A stretch of DNA of 64,000 nt from Methyloceanibacter methanicus (GCF_001723285.1 NZ_LPWG01000003.1:113648-177647), one strand, 5' to 3'. Positions 1 through 11,028 are shown, counted from the first letter of the stretch. Program-made: numbers and translations. Notes: generated from the sequence alone by a model not told the origin.

Positions 1-215
1 TCACCATTGGGCAATATTTGCAGCCGACCCGCAAACACGCCGCGATCACGCGCTTCGTCACGCCGGAACGCTTTGCGGAGTACAAGCGCGTCGGCGAAGC
101 CAAGGGCTTTCTGCTCGTTGCGTCCACGCCGCTGACCCGCTCGTCCTATCATGCGGGGGAAGACTTCGAACGCCTGAAAGCGGCGCGGCTCGCGAGCTCC
201 GCGCTTAAGGTCTAA
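1..215 (+). CDS. lipA: Lipoyl synthase, C-terminal end (5' truncated by window)
   Basis: Only the last 70 or so residues are present, read in the frame starting at base 3. Lipoyl synthase is a radical-SAM [4Fe-4S] enzyme that inserts two sulfurs into octanoylated E2 or GcvH lipoyl domains. The visible tail carries the family's C-terminal signature: TIGQYLQPT, then [12 protein letters not shown], then [13 protein letters not shown]. The RSSYHAGE serine/arginine segment contains the conserved serine that ligates the auxiliary cluster in known LipA enzymes. The CxxxCxxC radical-SAM motif lies outside the window. The next gene starts nine bases after the stop, so the two are probably co-transcribed. 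Identification is secure despite truncation. Confidence 0.93.
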   Translation, partial: TIGQYLQPTRKHAAITRFVTPERFAEYKRVGEAKGFLLVASTPLTRSSYHAGEDFERLKAARLASSALKV

Positions 216-224
216 ACCGCCACG

Positions 225-695
225 ATGCAGACTTTCGAAACCCGGCATCCCGTCGCCCACGCGGCCGACGACATGTATGCGCTCGTCGCCAATGTGGAGG
301 ACTATCCGAAGTTCCTGCCGCTTTGCGAGGCGCTCACCGTCGTTCGCCGCGAGACCATCGACAGCAAAGAGATTCTGACCGCAAACATGGAGGTCGGCTA
401 CAAGCTGATCCGGGAGCGATTCACCAGCCGGGTGACGCTCGATCCGGCGGCGCGGTCGATCCTCGTCGAATATGTCGACGGGCCGTTCAAGCATCTGGAA
501 AATCGCTGGTGCTTCGAACCGCGCGGCACCGGCGGCTCGGAGATCGACTTCTTCATCGCCTACGAGTTCCGCTCGCGCATGTTCGAGCGCCTGGTCGGCG
601 GACTCTTCGACAAGGCGGTTCGGAAGTACACGGACGCATTCGAAGCGCGCGCCGATCAAGTCTATGGCGCGAAGCGCGCGGCGCTCACCACCTGA
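225..695 (+). CDS. RatA/COQ10-like START-fold protein
   Basis: This 156-residue protein belongs to the polyketide cyclase/START-like family that includes mitochondrial COQ10 (ubiquinone binding) and E. coli RatA. The N-terminus matches the family pattern: an early H-P/H-x-A segment, VANVEDYPKFLPLCEA near residues 22-37, and a later ENRWCFEP block before a C-terminal amphipathic helix. Length is normal for the family. It lies just downstream of lipA, a common alphaproteobacterial arrangement. In this group a ubiquinone-binding or respiratory-chain role is more likely than a ribosome-acting toxin, but nothing in the sequence decides this. No antitoxin partner is adjacent. Confidence 0.85.
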   Translation: MQTFETRHPVAHAADDMYALVANVEDYPKFLPLCEALTVVRRETIDSKEILTANMEVGYKLIRERFTSRVTLDPAARSILVEYVDGPFKHLENRWCFEPRGTGGSEIDFFIAYEFRSRMFERLVGGLFDKAVRKYTDAFEARADQVYGAKRAALTT

Positions 696-713
696 GAAGA
701 CACAGAGCGGACG

Positions 714-1217
714 TTAGGCGAGGGCGCGCAACATCAAAAGCGCGCATTCCACGCTGCGCCGGCGCACCTCCTCACGGCCGAGATCGCCAAACGCCATGCA
801 TTGATGCCGCATCGGCAGGTCGCGGCGTCCGGCCGCGAAGTGAACGAGGCCGACCGGCTTGTCCACACTGCCGCCGCCTGGCCCCGCGATGCCGGTGACG
901 GCCACGGCCAGCGTGGCATTGCTGTGAGTCAACGCGCCGCCGGCCATGGAGCGAGCAACCTCCTCGCTCACCGCGCCGTGCTTCTCGATCATCCAGAAGG
1001 GGACACCGAGCATTTCGGACTTTGCCGTGTTGGTGTAGGTGACGAAGCCGCGATCGAACACATCCGAGGATCCCGGAACCGACGTCAGCGCGGCCGAAAC
1101 CAGCCCGCCCGTGCAGGACTCGGCCGTGGCGATCAGATCGCTGTGCGCCCGCGCGGCGGCGAGCACCCCCGCCGCCAAGACCGACAGCGGATCGGACGTT
1201 TGGCCGCCGCCGCTCAT
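714..1217 (-). CDS. CinA C-terminal domain protein (NMN amidohydrolase family)
   Basis: The protein has 167 residues and covers only the CinA C-terminal domain, the PncC-type nicotinamide-mononucleotide deamidase that recycles NMN to NaMN. The signature TAESCTGGL lies near residue 31, followed by GSSDVFDRGFVTYTN and AVTGIAGPGGG, both typical of the family. The N-terminal MoCF-like domain of full CinA is absent, which is usual for alphaproteobacterial stand-alone copies. Its ATG overlaps the stop of ispDF by four bases, so it should be translated from the ispDF message. It faces the lipA/COQ10-like pair and the two transcription units converge near 700. Confidence 0.88.
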   Translation of the reverse strand: MSGGGQTSDPLSVLAAGVLAAARAHSDLIATAESCTGGLVSAALTSVPGSSDVFDRGFVTYTNTAKSEMLGVPFWMIEKHGAVSEEVARSMAGGALTHSNATLAVAVTGIAGPGGGSVDKPVGLVHFAAGRRDLPMRHQCMAFGDLGREEVRRRSVECALLMLRALA

Positions 1218-2392
1218 GGCAGCGTGACCGTCGCCGTGGCCATGGCCGCGATGCCTTCCTCGCGGCCGACGAAACCAAGCTGCTCGTTCGTGGTGGCCTT
1301 CACGCTGACCTGGGACAGGTTCAGACCCAGAATGTCCGCGATCGTCCCGCGCATGGCATCCCGGTGGGGACCAATCTTCGGCGTCTCGCAGATCAGCGTC
1401 ACATCAGCATGCATAATCGTGCCGCCCAGCGCCACGATCCGTTCGCCCGCGTCTCTCAGGAACACGTCGGAACTGGCGCCCCGCCAACGGGCATCGGACG
1501 GGGGGAAATGCGCTCCGATATCGCCGTCGGCGATCGTGCCGAGCAGAGCATCCGTCAGCGCGTGCAGGCCCACATCCGCATCGCTGTGTCCGAGCAGCGT
1601 TCGTGTATGGGGAATGCGCACGCCGCAAAGCGTGACCGCATCGCCCGGCCCGAGCCGGTGAACGTCATAGCCGGATCCCACGCGCACGGTTCCCGCAGGC
1701 GCACCGCCTTGCTGCATCAATCGATCGGCGATCATCAAGTCCTCCGCCGTGGTCAACTTGCGATTGTCTTCGGACCCTTCGACGATCGCCACGTTCAGTC
1801 CAAACCACTCGGCCACCGACGTATCGTCCGTGAACTCGAGTGTCGAATCGCGCGCCGCCGCCCGATGTGCCGTCAGGATCGACTGGAAGTCGAAACCTTG
1901 CGGCGTTTGGGCCCGGAACAGGCCCGCGCGCGCGACCGTTCCCGCCACGCGCCCATTGGTCTCGCGCTTCAGCGTGTCCGTCACCGGCACACAGGGCAGG
2001 GCACCGGGACTTGTGGCAAGGGCGTCGATCACCCGGGTAATCAGCGCCGAATCGGCAAAGGGGCGCGCCGCGTCGTGGATCAGAACCCGGGCGGGAGCGT
2101 CGCCGGCCAGCGCCTCCAGCCCCAGGCGAACGCTGTCCTGACGCCGGCGCGCACCCATCACCGCGGGCAGGAGGTCTGCCGCGAACGGCGCGCTGGCCGC
2201 GCCGTAGAGCGCCATATCGTCCGGATGGATGACGACCAGAATGTCGCTCACGCCGGGATGGGAGGCAAAGGCCGAAAGCGTGCGGCTCAGCATGGGTACG
2301 CCGCCGACCTCGCAATACTGTTTGGGCTGCGAGGCCTCGGTCGCGGCACGAGCCCCGCGCCCGGCGGCCACGATCAGGGCTGCAACACTCAC
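1214..2392 (-). CDS. ispDF: Bifunctional IspD/IspF (MEP isoprenoid pathway)
   Basis: The protein is a fusion of two MEP-pathway enzymes. The N-terminal half is IspD (MEP cytidylyltransferase), with the nucleotide-binding AALIVAAGRG at the start and IHDAARPF in the middle. The C-terminal half is IspF (MECDP synthase), with SGYDVHRLG and the zinc-binding segment LLGHSDADVGLHALTDALLG, then ATTNEQLGFVGREEG. The fusion is characteristic of alpha- and epsilonproteobacteria. The reading frame is open to a TTG at 2419, but a GTG at 2392 begins exactly at the usual IspD N-terminus and is preferred here. It forms an operon with the downstream cinA-like gene. Confidence 0.94.
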   Translation of the reverse strand: MSVAALIVAAGRGARAATEASQPKQYCEVGGVPMLSRTLSAFASHPGVSDILVVIHPDDMALYGAASAPFAADLLPAVMGARRRQDSVRLGLEALAGDAPARVLIHDAARPFADSALITRVIDALATSPGALPCVPVTDTLKRETNGRVAGTVARAGLFRAQTPQGFDFQSILTAHRAAARDSTLEFTDDTSVAEWFGLNVAIVEGSEDNRKLTTAEDLMIADRLMQQGGAPAGTVRVGSGYDVHRLGPGDAVTLCGVRIPHTRTLLGHSDADVGLHALTDALLGTIADGDIGAHFPPSDARWRGASSDVFLRDAGERIVALGGTIMHADVTLICETPKIGPHRDAMRGTIADILGLNLSQVSVKATTNEQLGFVGREEGIAAMATATVTLP

Positions 2393-2468
2393 GGAAATTG
2401 CCCCCGATCGCTGCAACAAGCCTGCCCATTCCCAGGGCTAAGCCCCTGAGTCTTATACGTGTTGCACT

Positions 2469-2480
2469 GCGGCATATCGA
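2469..2480 (+). promoter_or_regulatory. Candidate operator upstream of ntrB (GCGGCATATCGA)
   Basis: A 12-base word in the 207-base ispDF-ntrB intergenic region recurs with one mismatch on the opposite strand at 5365-5376 upstream of ntrY. The surrounding stretch (about 2460-2580) is much more AT-rich than the coding DNA, as expected of a divergent promoter region. The shared word is seen directly; a regulatory role is inferred and no known binding consensus was recognised. Confidence 0.25.
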
Positions 2481-2599
2481 ATATTGCCCCCAACTCAAAA
2501 GCCACGTATGTTGCCCAATAATAGTTCATGACTCGTTCGTGCTTATATTTTATGCACGTACCGTTTGGCCACCGGAAAGAGGCCGCGAGGATATAGGTA

Positions 2600-3766
2600 T
2601 TGGCGCTCTCGACCAAAACATCAGGGGCGAGTCTAGGGGCAAAAGGTATTCCATGCGACGCGCTCGTCGACGCCCTCCCGCATCCGCTGCTGGTGATCGG
2701 CAAAGGCCTCGCGATCGAGTATGTGAACACCGCCGCTGAGGACTTCTTTCAGATGAGCGCCGGCGTGCTGTGCCGGCACAGCCTGCCGGACGTCGTCGCC
2801 TTCGGCTGTCCGCTCGTCGCACTCGTCGAACAGGTTCAGCGCAACGGCACCACCGTCAACGAATACGGCGTGGAGCTGAGTTCGTTCCGCTTCGAGTCGA
2901 CAAAGCTCGTGGATCTTTACGGCGGTCCGGTGCCGGTCCCGAATAGCGGTGTGATGGTCATGATCCAACAGCGCAGCATGGCCCAAATGATCGAGCGCCA
3001 ACTCACCCATCGCGGCGCGGCGCGGTCCGTCTCCGGCCTTGCCGCGGTTCTGGCGCATGAAATCAAGAACCCGCTGTCGGGCATACGCGGCGCGGCGCAG
3101 CTTCTCGAAGGCGAGTGCAACGAATCCGACCGTACACTGACGCAATTGATCTGCTCGGAGTCGGACCGGATCTGCAAGCTCGTCGACCGCATGGAAATCT
3201 TCGGGGACGAGCGGCCGCTCCAACGCGAGCCGGTGAATATTCACGACGTTCTCGACCATGTGAAGCAGGTGGCTTCGACGGGCTTCGCCAGCAACATCAA
3301 GATCGTCGAGAACTACGATCCCTCGCTCCCGCCGGTCCCGGGGAGCCGCGACAAGCTCGTCCAGGTGTTCTTGAACCTCGTCAAGAACGCGGCCGAGGCG
3401 ATCGGAGACCAGCGAAACGACGGCCAGATCACCCTGTCGACGGCGTTCCGGCCCGGCGTCAGGCTTTCGGTTCCCGGTAGCCAGGCCCGCGTGAGCCTGC
3501 CACTCGAGATCGCCGTCGAGGACAATGGCAGCGGGGTGCCCGCCGATCTGATCCAGCACCTGTTCGATCCGTTTGTGTCCACGAAACCGTCGGGGACCGG
3601 TCTTGGCCTTGCCTTGGTCGCCAAGATCATCGGCGACCATGGCGGCATCATCGAATGCGATTCCCGGCCGCGCTACACGGTGTTCCGCGCGCTGATGCCG
3701 ATGGCGAGCGGTGACGGCACGACCAAGACGGCCAAGACGGCAAAACCCAACGAAGCAGAGACCTAA
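2600..3766 (+). CDS. ntrB: Nitrogen regulation sensor kinase NtrB (GlnL)
   Basis: NtrB is the cytosolic sensor kinase/phosphatase that, under PII control, sets the phosphorylation of NtrC according to nitrogen status. The 388-residue protein has an N-terminal PAS domain (about 20-130), a HisKA H-box [15 protein letters not shown] with the phospho-acceptor at His153, and an HATPase_c domain containing [10 protein letters not shown] (N box), VEDNGSGVP (G1) and GTGLGLAL (G2). No transmembrane segment is present, as expected. The only plausible start is the TTG at 2600, preceded by a purine-rich GAGGAT. In many rhizobia dusB precedes ntrB; here ispDF is divergent instead. ntrC follows after 15 bases. 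Confidence 0.93.
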   Translation: MALSTKTSGASLGAKGIPCDALVDALPHPLLVIGKGLAIEYVNTAAEDFFQMSAGVLCRHSLPDVVAFGCPLVALVEQVQRNGTTVNEYGVELSSFRFESTKLVDLYGGPVPVPNSGVMVMIQQRSMAQMIERQLTHRGAARSVSGLAAVLAHEIKNPLSGIRGAAQLLEGECNESDRTLTQLICSESDRICKLVDRMEIFGDERPLQREPVNIHDVLDHVKQVASTGFASNIKIVENYDPSLPPVPGSRDKLVQVFLNLVKNAAEAIGDQRNDGQITLSTAFRPGVRLSVPGSQARVSLPLEIAVEDNGSGVPADLIQHLFDPFVSTKPSGTGLGLALVAKIIGDHGGIIECDSRPRYTVFRALMPMASGDGTTKTAKTAKPNEAET

Positions 3767-3781
3767 GAGACAGACCGAAGT

Positions 3782-5227
<1,446 letters not shown>

Positions 5228-5364
5228 GCCCTGGTCAGACCCAGGCACCGCCCCCATATTGGCCCCATGCGCGCGCTCCGGGGTGGGGGCCGCGCCACAC
5301 CGTAACCGCCACGTCGCCTGTCGCCAAAGCGCCACAATGTGATCTTATTGCATCATATTTGTGG

Positions 5365-5376
5365 TCAATATGCCGC
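5365..5376 (-). promoter_or_regulatory. Candidate operator upstream of ntrY (GCGGCATATTGA)
   Basis: This is the second copy, on the minus strand, of the 12-base word found upstream of ntrB at 2469-2480, differing at one base. It lies in the 205-base gap between ntrC and ntrY, about 57 bases before the ntrY start, within an AT-rich patch (about 5338-5380) that probably holds a separate ntrYX promoter. Function is inferred only. Confidence 0.22.
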
Positions 5377-5432
5377 ATCGATGAGAGTCGGCTCGAAGCT
5401 GACGTCCGACTTGAGAGGGAGAGCAGCACGCT

Positions 5433-7793
5433 TTGCGCGACCCCAAGCCAGATAAGAAAATCGCTAAGGACGGCAGCGGTTTATCCGCACCACCGAAAGT
5501 GATCCAAGAGCATGAGCCGGACGGGCAGACCACCGTGCGGGCGAAACGTCGGCGGCTCCAATTTACTCTCGGCCTCATCATCATGGTGCTGTCCCTGTGC
5601 GCGGGACTGGCAACCTATCTCGTTCTGACGGGGCTCACGCCGATCGTGCCCACGCAGCAGGTGGTGGTGACCACCTTGCTCATAAACGCGGTGCTCGTGG
5701 CCGCCATGATCGGGCTGATCGCCTGGCAGGTGACGGGGCTGTGGCTCGCCAGACGGCGCCATGAAGCGGGCGCGCAACTGCATGTGCGCATCGTGAGCCT
5801 GTTCAGCGTCATCGCCGTGGTGCCGGCGATCGCGCTGGCGATCTTCGCCAGCATCTCGCTCGACCGCGGTCTCGATCACTGGTTCTCCAGCCGCACGAAA
5901 TCCATCATCCAGAATTCGATCGACGTGGCCACGGCCTATCTCCAGGAGCACGGGCAGGTCATCCGCGCCGACACGGTCGGCATGGCCAAGGACATCGACG
6001 AAGCGGTCGAACTGGTTCGGGCCCGCCCGCAAGGGTTCGGGAACTTCTTAAACGCCCAGGCCGCGATCCGCGCCATCCCGGGTGCCTATCTGATCGATCG
6101 CAAAGGCAAGGTGCTCGCGACGGCGGCCTCGATCCCGGAAATGCCGTACCGGGCGCCGCCCACGGAAGCCATGGACCTTGCCGAGAAAGGGCAGGTGATC
6201 GTCATCGCGCCCGGCAAGACCAGCATGGTCGGCGCCATCAAGAGTCTCGACAATTTCGACGACACCTTTCTCTACGTGATCCGCCCGGTGAACGCGCGCG
6301 TGTTGCAGCAGTTGCGGGCAACGCGCGCGAACGTTGCCGAATATCAATTGCTCGAGCAGCGGCGCGCCGGCGTCCAGGTCGCGTTCGGCCTCATGTATGT
6401 GGCCATCGCGCTGACGCTGTTGTTGTCGGCGATCTGGATCGGCATGTGGTTCGCCAACCGCCTGGTCGCGCCGATCGGCCAGCTGATGGGCGCCGCCGAG
6501 GAAATCAGCCACGGCAATCTCGGGGTGAAGGTGGACGTCAACCCGGCCGATGGCGACCTGGCCGTGCTTGGCTCGACGTTCAATACGATGACGGCCGAGC
6601 TCAAGACCCAGCGCGACGAGCTGGTCGGCGCCAACGTGACCCTCGACGAGCACAACCGCTTCATGTCGGCCGTGCTCTCGGGCGTGACCGCGGGCGCGGT
6701 CGGTGTGGATGCGAGCGGGACGGTCAATCTGGTCAACCGCTCCGCGGAAGAGCTACTCGGTCTGAAAGGCACGGACCTTGTCGGAACGAAGCTCGCCGAC
6801 GCGGTGCCCGAATTCGCCCCCCACCTCAAGCGTGCCCGCAAGCAGGGCCGGCGTCCCGGGACCGATCAGGTCTCGCTGCGGCGGCGCGGCTCGGAGCGCA
6901 ATTTCGCCGTCCGTGTCACCAGCCAAGGCGACGGGCAGGGCTACGTGGTCACCTTCGACGACATCACCGAGCTGGTTGTCGCGCAGCGCTCCACCGCCTG
7001 GGCCGACGTCGCCCGCCGCATCGCCCACGAGATCCAGAACCCGCTCACGCCGATCCAGCTATCCGCGGAACGCATTCGCCGCAAATACGGCAAGGTCATC
7101 ACCGAGGATCGCGAAATCTTCGAACAGTGCACCGACACGATCGTACGGCAGGTCTCCGATATCGGCCGCATGGTGGACGAGTTCTCCGCCTTCGCGCGCA
7201 TGCCCAAGCCCGTCATGGAAATGCACGACGTGCGTGAGATCGTGCGCGAGGCCGTGTTTCTCTTCCAGGTCAGCCGCCCGGATATCGACTTCACGCTCGA
7301 TCTGCCGGACAAGCCGGTCACGACCATGTCGGACCAACGGCTCCTCACCCAGGCCGTCACCAACCTGGTCAAGAACGCCAGCGAGGGGATCGACACGGCC
7401 GTGGAGAACGATCCGGATCGCGCCGGGACCGGTGAAATCACGGCGAAGGTCACGACCAAGGGAGACCGGGTCTATGTCACCATCATCGACAATGGCTGCG
7501 GCTTGCCGAAGGAGGACCGCGATCGCCTGATCGAGCCGTATATGACCACCCGGGTCAAAGGCACGGGACTGGGCCTGGCCATCGTGCAACGCATTACCGA
7601 GCAGCACGGCGGCAAGTTGGTTCTGGCCGACGCACCAAAGCGCAACGGCAAGGTGGAGGGGGCGTCCGTGCGGATCGATCTGCCGATCGTGACGCGCGAG
7701 GAACCGGATAAGGTCATTGCGCCTGAGTCCGCATCCAAGCCCGAAACGAGTGAAGCGTCTGCCGAAGAAGAGGAAGTAACCCATGGCGTCTGA
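5433..7793 (+). CDS. ntrY: Membrane sensor histidine kinase NtrY
   Basis: NtrY is the membrane-bound kinase of the NtrYX pair, linked in alphaproteobacteria to nitrogen metabolism, redox and envelope responses. The 786-residue protein has about four predicted transmembrane segments: a cluster around residues 45-140, and one near 320-345 after a periplasmic region. A HAMP domain (NRLVAPIGQLMGAAEEIS), a PAS domain, the H-box RRIAHEIQNPLTPIQLSAER (His532) and an HATPase_c domain (LVKNASEGI, DNGCGLP, GTGLGLAI) follow. The start is a TTG at 5433 behind GAGAGGGAGAG. It overlaps ntrX by 11 bases, so the pair is translationally coupled. Confidence 0.93.
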   Translation: MRDPKPDKKIAKDGSGLSAPPKVIQEHEPDGQTTVRAKRRRLQFTLGLIIMVLSLCAGLATYLVLTGLTPIVPTQQVVVTTLLINAVLVAAMIGLIAWQVTGLWLARRRHEAGAQLHVRIVSLFSVIAVVPAIALAIFASISLDRGLDHWFSSRTKSIIQNSIDVATAYLQEHGQVIRADTVGMAKDIDEAVELVRARPQGFGNFLNAQAAIRAIPGAYLIDRKGKVLATAASIPEMPYRAPPTEAMDLAEKGQVIVIAPGKTSMVGAIKSLDNFDDTFLYVIRPVNARVLQQLRATRANVAEYQLLEQRRAGVQVAFGLMYVAIALTLLLSAIWIGMWFANRLVAPIGQLMGAAEEISHGNLGVKVDVNPADGDLAVLGSTFNTMTAELKTQRDELVGANVTLDEHNRFMSAVLSGVTAGAVGVDASGTVNLVNRSAEELLGLKGTDLVGTKLADAVPEFAPHLKRARKQGRRPGTDQVSLRRRGSERNFAVRVTSQGDGQGYVVTFDDITELVVAQRSTAWADVARRIAHEIQNPLTPIQLSAERIRRKYGKVITEDREIFEQCTDTIVRQVSDIGRMVDEFSAFARMPKPVMEMHDVREIVREAVFLFQVSRPDIDFTLDLPDKPVTTMSDQRLLTQAVTNLVKNASEGIDTAVENDPDRAGTGEITAKVTTKGDRVYVTIIDNGCGLPKEDRDRLIEPYMTTRVKGTGLGLAIVQRITEQHGGKLVLADAPKRNGKVEGASVRIDLPIVTREEPDKVIAPESASKPETSEASAEEEEVTHGV

Positions 7794-9180
7794 CATCCTG
7801 ATCGTCGACGACGAGGCCGATATCAGGGAGCTCATTTCCGGCATCCTGGAGGACGAGGGACATGGTACACGGCTCGCCAAGGACAGCGACGAAACGCTGA
7901 AGGCCATCGAGGAGCGCCGCCCCTCAATGGTCATTCTCGATATCTGGCTCCAAGGCTCGCGGCTCGACGGCCTCGATCTGCTGGAAGAAATCAAGAAGGC
8001 CCATCCGGACCTTCCCGTGATCATCATCAGCGGCCACGGCAATATCGAGACGGCCGTGTCGGCCATTCAGCGCGGCGCATACGACTATATCGAGAAGCCG
8101 TTCAAGGCCGACCGGCTCGTGCTGATCACCGCGCGAGCGCTCGAAGCCTCGAAGCTCAAGCGCGAGAACCGGGAACTGCGCGAACGCAGCACCTATTCCT
8201 TCGAAATGATCGGCAAGTCGAGCGCCATCACGCAGCTGCAATCGGCCATCGACAAGGTCGCCCCCACAAACAGCCGCGTCCTGATCAGCGGCCCCTCCGG
8301 CTGCGGCAAGGAACTGGCCGCGCGGGTGATGCACGCGAAGTCCCAGCGCGCCGACGGTCCGTTCGTGGTCCTCAACGCGGCGGCGATGGTGCCGGACCGG
8401 ATGGAGCTCGAACTCTTCGGAACGGAGGAGGGGACCGGCTCGGGCCCCCGCAAGGTCGGCGCACTCGAAGAAGCCCATGGGGGCACGCTCTATATCGACG
8501 AAGTCGCCGACATGCCGCTGGAAACCCAGGCGAAGATCCTGCGCGTGCTGGTCGAGCAGCGGTTCCAGCGCCTCGGCGGCGGACCGAAGGTGCACGTGGA
8601 TGTCCGGGTGGTCTCCTCGACCAGTCACGACCTGCAGAAGGAGATTTCCGCCGGGCGCCTGCGCGAAGACCTCTACCACCGCCTGAACGTGGTCCCGATC
8701 CGCATACCGGGGCTCTCCGAGCGCCGCGAAGACGTCCCCGATCTGGTGCGCTACTTCGTGCAGACCATCTCGGTGGCCTCAGGCTCCCCGCCGCGCCGCA
8801 TCGGCGAAGACGCGATGGCCGTGCTGCAATCCCACGAATGGCCGGGCAATGTTCGCCAACTGCGCAACAACGTGGAGCGGCTGATGATCCTTGTCGGCGG
8901 CGATGCCGATACGATCGTCACGGCCGACATGCTCCCCGACGAAATCGTCTCGCCGGTGCCGCTGACGCCGAACGGGGCGGGGGGCGAGCATTTGATGTCC
9001 TTGCCGCTGCGAGACGCCCGCGAGATCTTCGAGCGCGAATATCTGCTGGCCCAGGTCAACCGTTTCGGCGGCAACATTTCCCGCACGGCCGAGTTCGTCG
9101 GCATGGAGCGCTCGGCACTCCACCGGAAACTTCGCGCTCTGGGTGTCAATTCGAATGAAAGAAACGCCGCAATGCGTTAG
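7783..9180 (+). CDS. ntrX: Response regulator NtrX
   Basis: NtrX is the 465-residue partner of NtrY. The receiver domain begins DILIVDDEADIR and carries phospho-acceptor Asp53 in VILDIWLQG. The AAA+ domain has GPSGCGKE as Walker A and GTLYIDEVADMP as Walker B. The GAFTGA loop needed for sigma-54 contact is replaced by a glycine-rich GTEEGTGSGP, which is the known state of NtrX and suggests it acts through sigma-70 promoters or as a repressor. A Fis-type HTH ends the protein (NISRTAEFVGMERSALHRKL). It starts inside the 3' end of ntrY; hfq follows after 170 bases. Confidence 0.92.
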   Translation: MASDILIVDDEADIRELISGILEDEGHGTRLAKDSDETLKAIEERRPSMVILDIWLQGSRLDGLDLLEEIKKAHPDLPVIIISGHGNIETAVSAIQRGAYDYIEKPFKADRLVLITARALEASKLKRENRELRERSTYSFEMIGKSSAITQLQSAIDKVAPTNSRVLISGPSGCGKELAARVMHAKSQRADGPFVVLNAAAMVPDRMELELFGTEEGTGSGPRKVGALEEAHGGTLYIDEVADMPLETQAKILRVLVEQRFQRLGGGPKVHVDVRVVSSTSHDLQKEISAGRLREDLYHRLNVVPIRIPGLSERREDVPDLVRYFVQTISVASGSPPRRIGEDAMAVLQSHEWPGNVRQLRNNVERLMILVGGDADTIVTADMLPDEIVSPVPLTPNGAGGEHLMSLPLRDAREIFEREYLLAQVNRFGGNISRTAEFVGMERSALHRKLRALGVNSNERNAAMR

Positions 9181-9193
9181 CATAGTTCAGGGA

Positions 9194-9210
9194 CTCGCCT
9201 TTAGGGCGAG
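9194..9210 (+). terminator. Hairpin between ntrX and hfq (possible terminator)
   Basis: A perfect 6-bp inverted repeat CTCGCC/GGCGAG with a five-base loop sits 13 bases after the ntrX stop. It has no following T-run, so it would be a weak intrinsic terminator or a 3'-end stabiliser. The rest of the ntrX-hfq gap (9211-9350) is relatively AT-rich and presumably carries an hfq promoter, but no clear -35/-10 pair was recognised. Confidence 0.35.
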
Positions 9211-9350
9211 GCTTAGCTGCTAAATTCGTCCTAAGTCGAATAGCTTATAGACGCACATTGTGGTTGCGTATGAAGACTGTTCAGTGCCGGTTCGTCTCAA
9301 TCCGGATCATATTTTGAGACCAAGCGTGAACCAAAGGGACAAACAAGCCC

Positions 9351-9605
9351 ATGCCGACAGAGCGCACGCAAAGCTTGCAGGACACATTTCTCAACCATGT
9401 CCGCAAAAGCAAGATTCCGCTCACGATCTTCTTGGTGAACGGCGTCAAGCTGCAAGGCGTCGTGACCTGGTTCGATAATTTTTGCGTTCTGCTGCGTCGC
9501 GATGGCCATTCCCAGCTCGTCTACAAGCACGCCATCTCGACCATCATGCCAGGCCAGCCGATACAGCTTGCCGACATCGCCGATGCGGAAGGTGCCGCAG
9601 AGTAA
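9351..9605 (+). CDS. hfq: RNA chaperone Hfq
   Basis: Hfq is the hexameric Sm-like chaperone that promotes sRNA-mRNA pairing and also acts in nif regulation in some alphaproteobacteria. At 84 residues the length is typical. The Sm1 core runs from [20 protein letters not shown] through [14 protein letters not shown], and the Sm2 motif YKHAIST is present near residue 60. The position between ntrX and hflX is the classical alphaproteobacterial arrangement. The start ATG is preceded by CAAACAAGCCC, a poor ribosome-binding site, but the N-terminus [11 protein letters not shown] aligns well with the family. Confidence 0.97.
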   Translation: MPTERTQSLQDTFLNHVRKSKIPLTIFLVNGVKLQGVVTWFDNFCVLLRRDGHSQLVYKHAISTIMPGQPIQLADIADAEGAAE

Positions 9606-11018
9606 TTGCGTCCGACTGACCCGAAACAGCTCGCAAGCAACAAGGAACGAACAGAACGCGGCGAGGCGCATGCGGAGCATCCCGTGCGCGCCGTCGTCTT
9701 CGTGCCGATCCTCGACGTCCGGCCCGGCCGGGGTGCGCGGGAAGGCGCGCGGGGCCACGCTGCGGGCGTTCCCGACCGAACCCCACAGGCGAGACTTGAA
9801 GAAGCGGTCGGTCTCGCCGCGGCCATCAATCTCGACATTCGCGCGAGCGGGGTCGTTCCGGTCCCTCAGCCCAAGCCCGCGACCCTGTTCGGTTCGGGCA
9901 AAGTGGAAGAACTGGCGGGCGTGGTCCGCATGGAAGAGGTGGAGCTGGTCATCGTCGATCATCCGCTCTCGCCGGTCCAGCAGCGCAATCTGGAGACCGC
10001 ATGGCAGGCCAAGGTGCTCGACCGGACCGGACTCATCCTGGAGATCTTCGGCGAACGCGCCCGGACGCGGGAAGGGCGCCTGCAGGTTGAACTGGCGCAC
10101 CTCGTCTACCAGAAGAGCCGGCTGGTTCGCTCCTGGACGCATCTGGAACGGCAACGTGGCGGCTTCGGCTTTCTCGGCGGCCCCGGCGAGACCCAGATCG
10201 AAACCGACCGCCGTCTCCTGTCCGAGCGCATCACCAAGATCCAGAAAGAGCTGGAGCACGTCCGTCAAACGCGCGCGCTGCACCGAAAGTCGCGACAACG
10301 GGTGCCCTATCCGGCCGTCGCCCTGGTCGGTTACACCAATGCCGGAAAGTCAACGCTTTTCAATACGTTGACGGGCGCCGAGGTTCTCGCTCAGGACATT
10401 CTGTTCGCCACGCTCGATCCGACCATCCGCGCGCTTTGCCTACCCAATGGATCGAAGGCGGTCCTGTCCGATACGGTGGGCTTCATTTCCGACCTGCCCA
10501 CCACGCTCGTGGCCGCGTTCCGCGCGACGCTCGAGGAGGTCCAGGAAGCCGACCTCATTCTCCATATCCGCGACATTTCCGATAGTGCGACCGCCAGCCA
10601 GCGCGCCGACGTGAACGCCGTGCTCGCCGATCTGGGCATCCACGCCGAGGAGGAACCGGACAGGGTGCTCGAGGTCTGGAACAAGGCCGACCTGCTCGAC
10701 CCGGCCGAATTCGAACACGCGAAGAACGAGGCGGTGCGCCACGGTGCCATCCTCGTGTCCGCCGTGAGCGGACAGGGCCTCGACACCTTGCTCACCGAGA
10801 TCGAAACCCGCCTCAACACGCGCCGGCAAACCCTCGATATCGTGCTGCAGCCTCAAGAAGGCGCACTGTCGAACTGGATCTACGAGAATTGCGAGGTGAT
10901 CGCCCGCGCCGATCTTGGCGATGGCGCCACCTCCTTGCGCATTCGCGTGGCCCCGGAAAAACGCGACAAGCTTGCGCGGGTCGCGGGCGCATCGCGGCTG
11001 CAAACCGCGGCCGAGTAG
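9606..11018 (+). CDS. hflX: GTPase HflX
   Basis: HflX is a ribosome-binding OBG-HflX GTPase that splits or rescues stalled and stressed ribosomes. The protein has the N-terminal HflX domain (ARLEEAVGLAAAI, then KPATLFGSGKVEEL and the glycine-rich GGFGFLGGPGETQIETDRR). The G domain has GYTNAGKST (G1), DTVGF (G3) and NKAD (G4). The frame is open from a TTG directly abutting the hfq stop; a GTG at 9684 would remove a poorly conserved 26-residue N-tail. Either way it is co-transcribed with hfq. It ends 11 bases before the convergent mazG. Confidence 0.94.
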   Translation: MRPTDPKQLASNKERTERGEAHAEHPVRAVVFVPILDVRPGRGAREGARGHAAGVPDRTPQARLEEAVGLAAAINLDIRASGVVPVPQPKPATLFGSGKVEELAGVVRMEEVELVIVDHPLSPVQQRNLETAWQAKVLDRTGLILEIFGERARTREGRLQVELAHLVYQKSRLVRSWTHLERQRGGFGFLGGPGETQIETDRRLLSERITKIQKELEHVRQTRALHRKSRQRVPYPAVALVGYTNAGKSTLFNTLTGAEVLAQDILFATLDPTIRALCLPNGSKAVLSDTVGFISDLPTTLVAAFRATLEEVQEADLILHIRDISDSATASQRADVNAVLADLGIHAEEEPDRVLEVWNKADLLDPAEFEHAKNEAVRHGAILVSAVSGQGLDTLLTEIETRLNTRRQTLDIVLQPQEGALSNWIYENCEVIARADLGDGATSLRIRVAPEKRDKLARVAGASRLQTAAE

Positions 11019-11028
11019 GGCGCGCGCC

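Noticed and set aside
225..695. RatA-type gene as half of a toxin-antitoxin module
   Set aside because: No small partner gene (RatB-like) is adjacent and the lipA neighbourhood favours a COQ10-like role.
8400..8470. Missing GAFTGA loop in NtrX as a mutation or error
   Set aside because: NtrX proteins of alphaproteobacteria are known to lack GAFTGA; the frame and flanking Walker motifs are intact.
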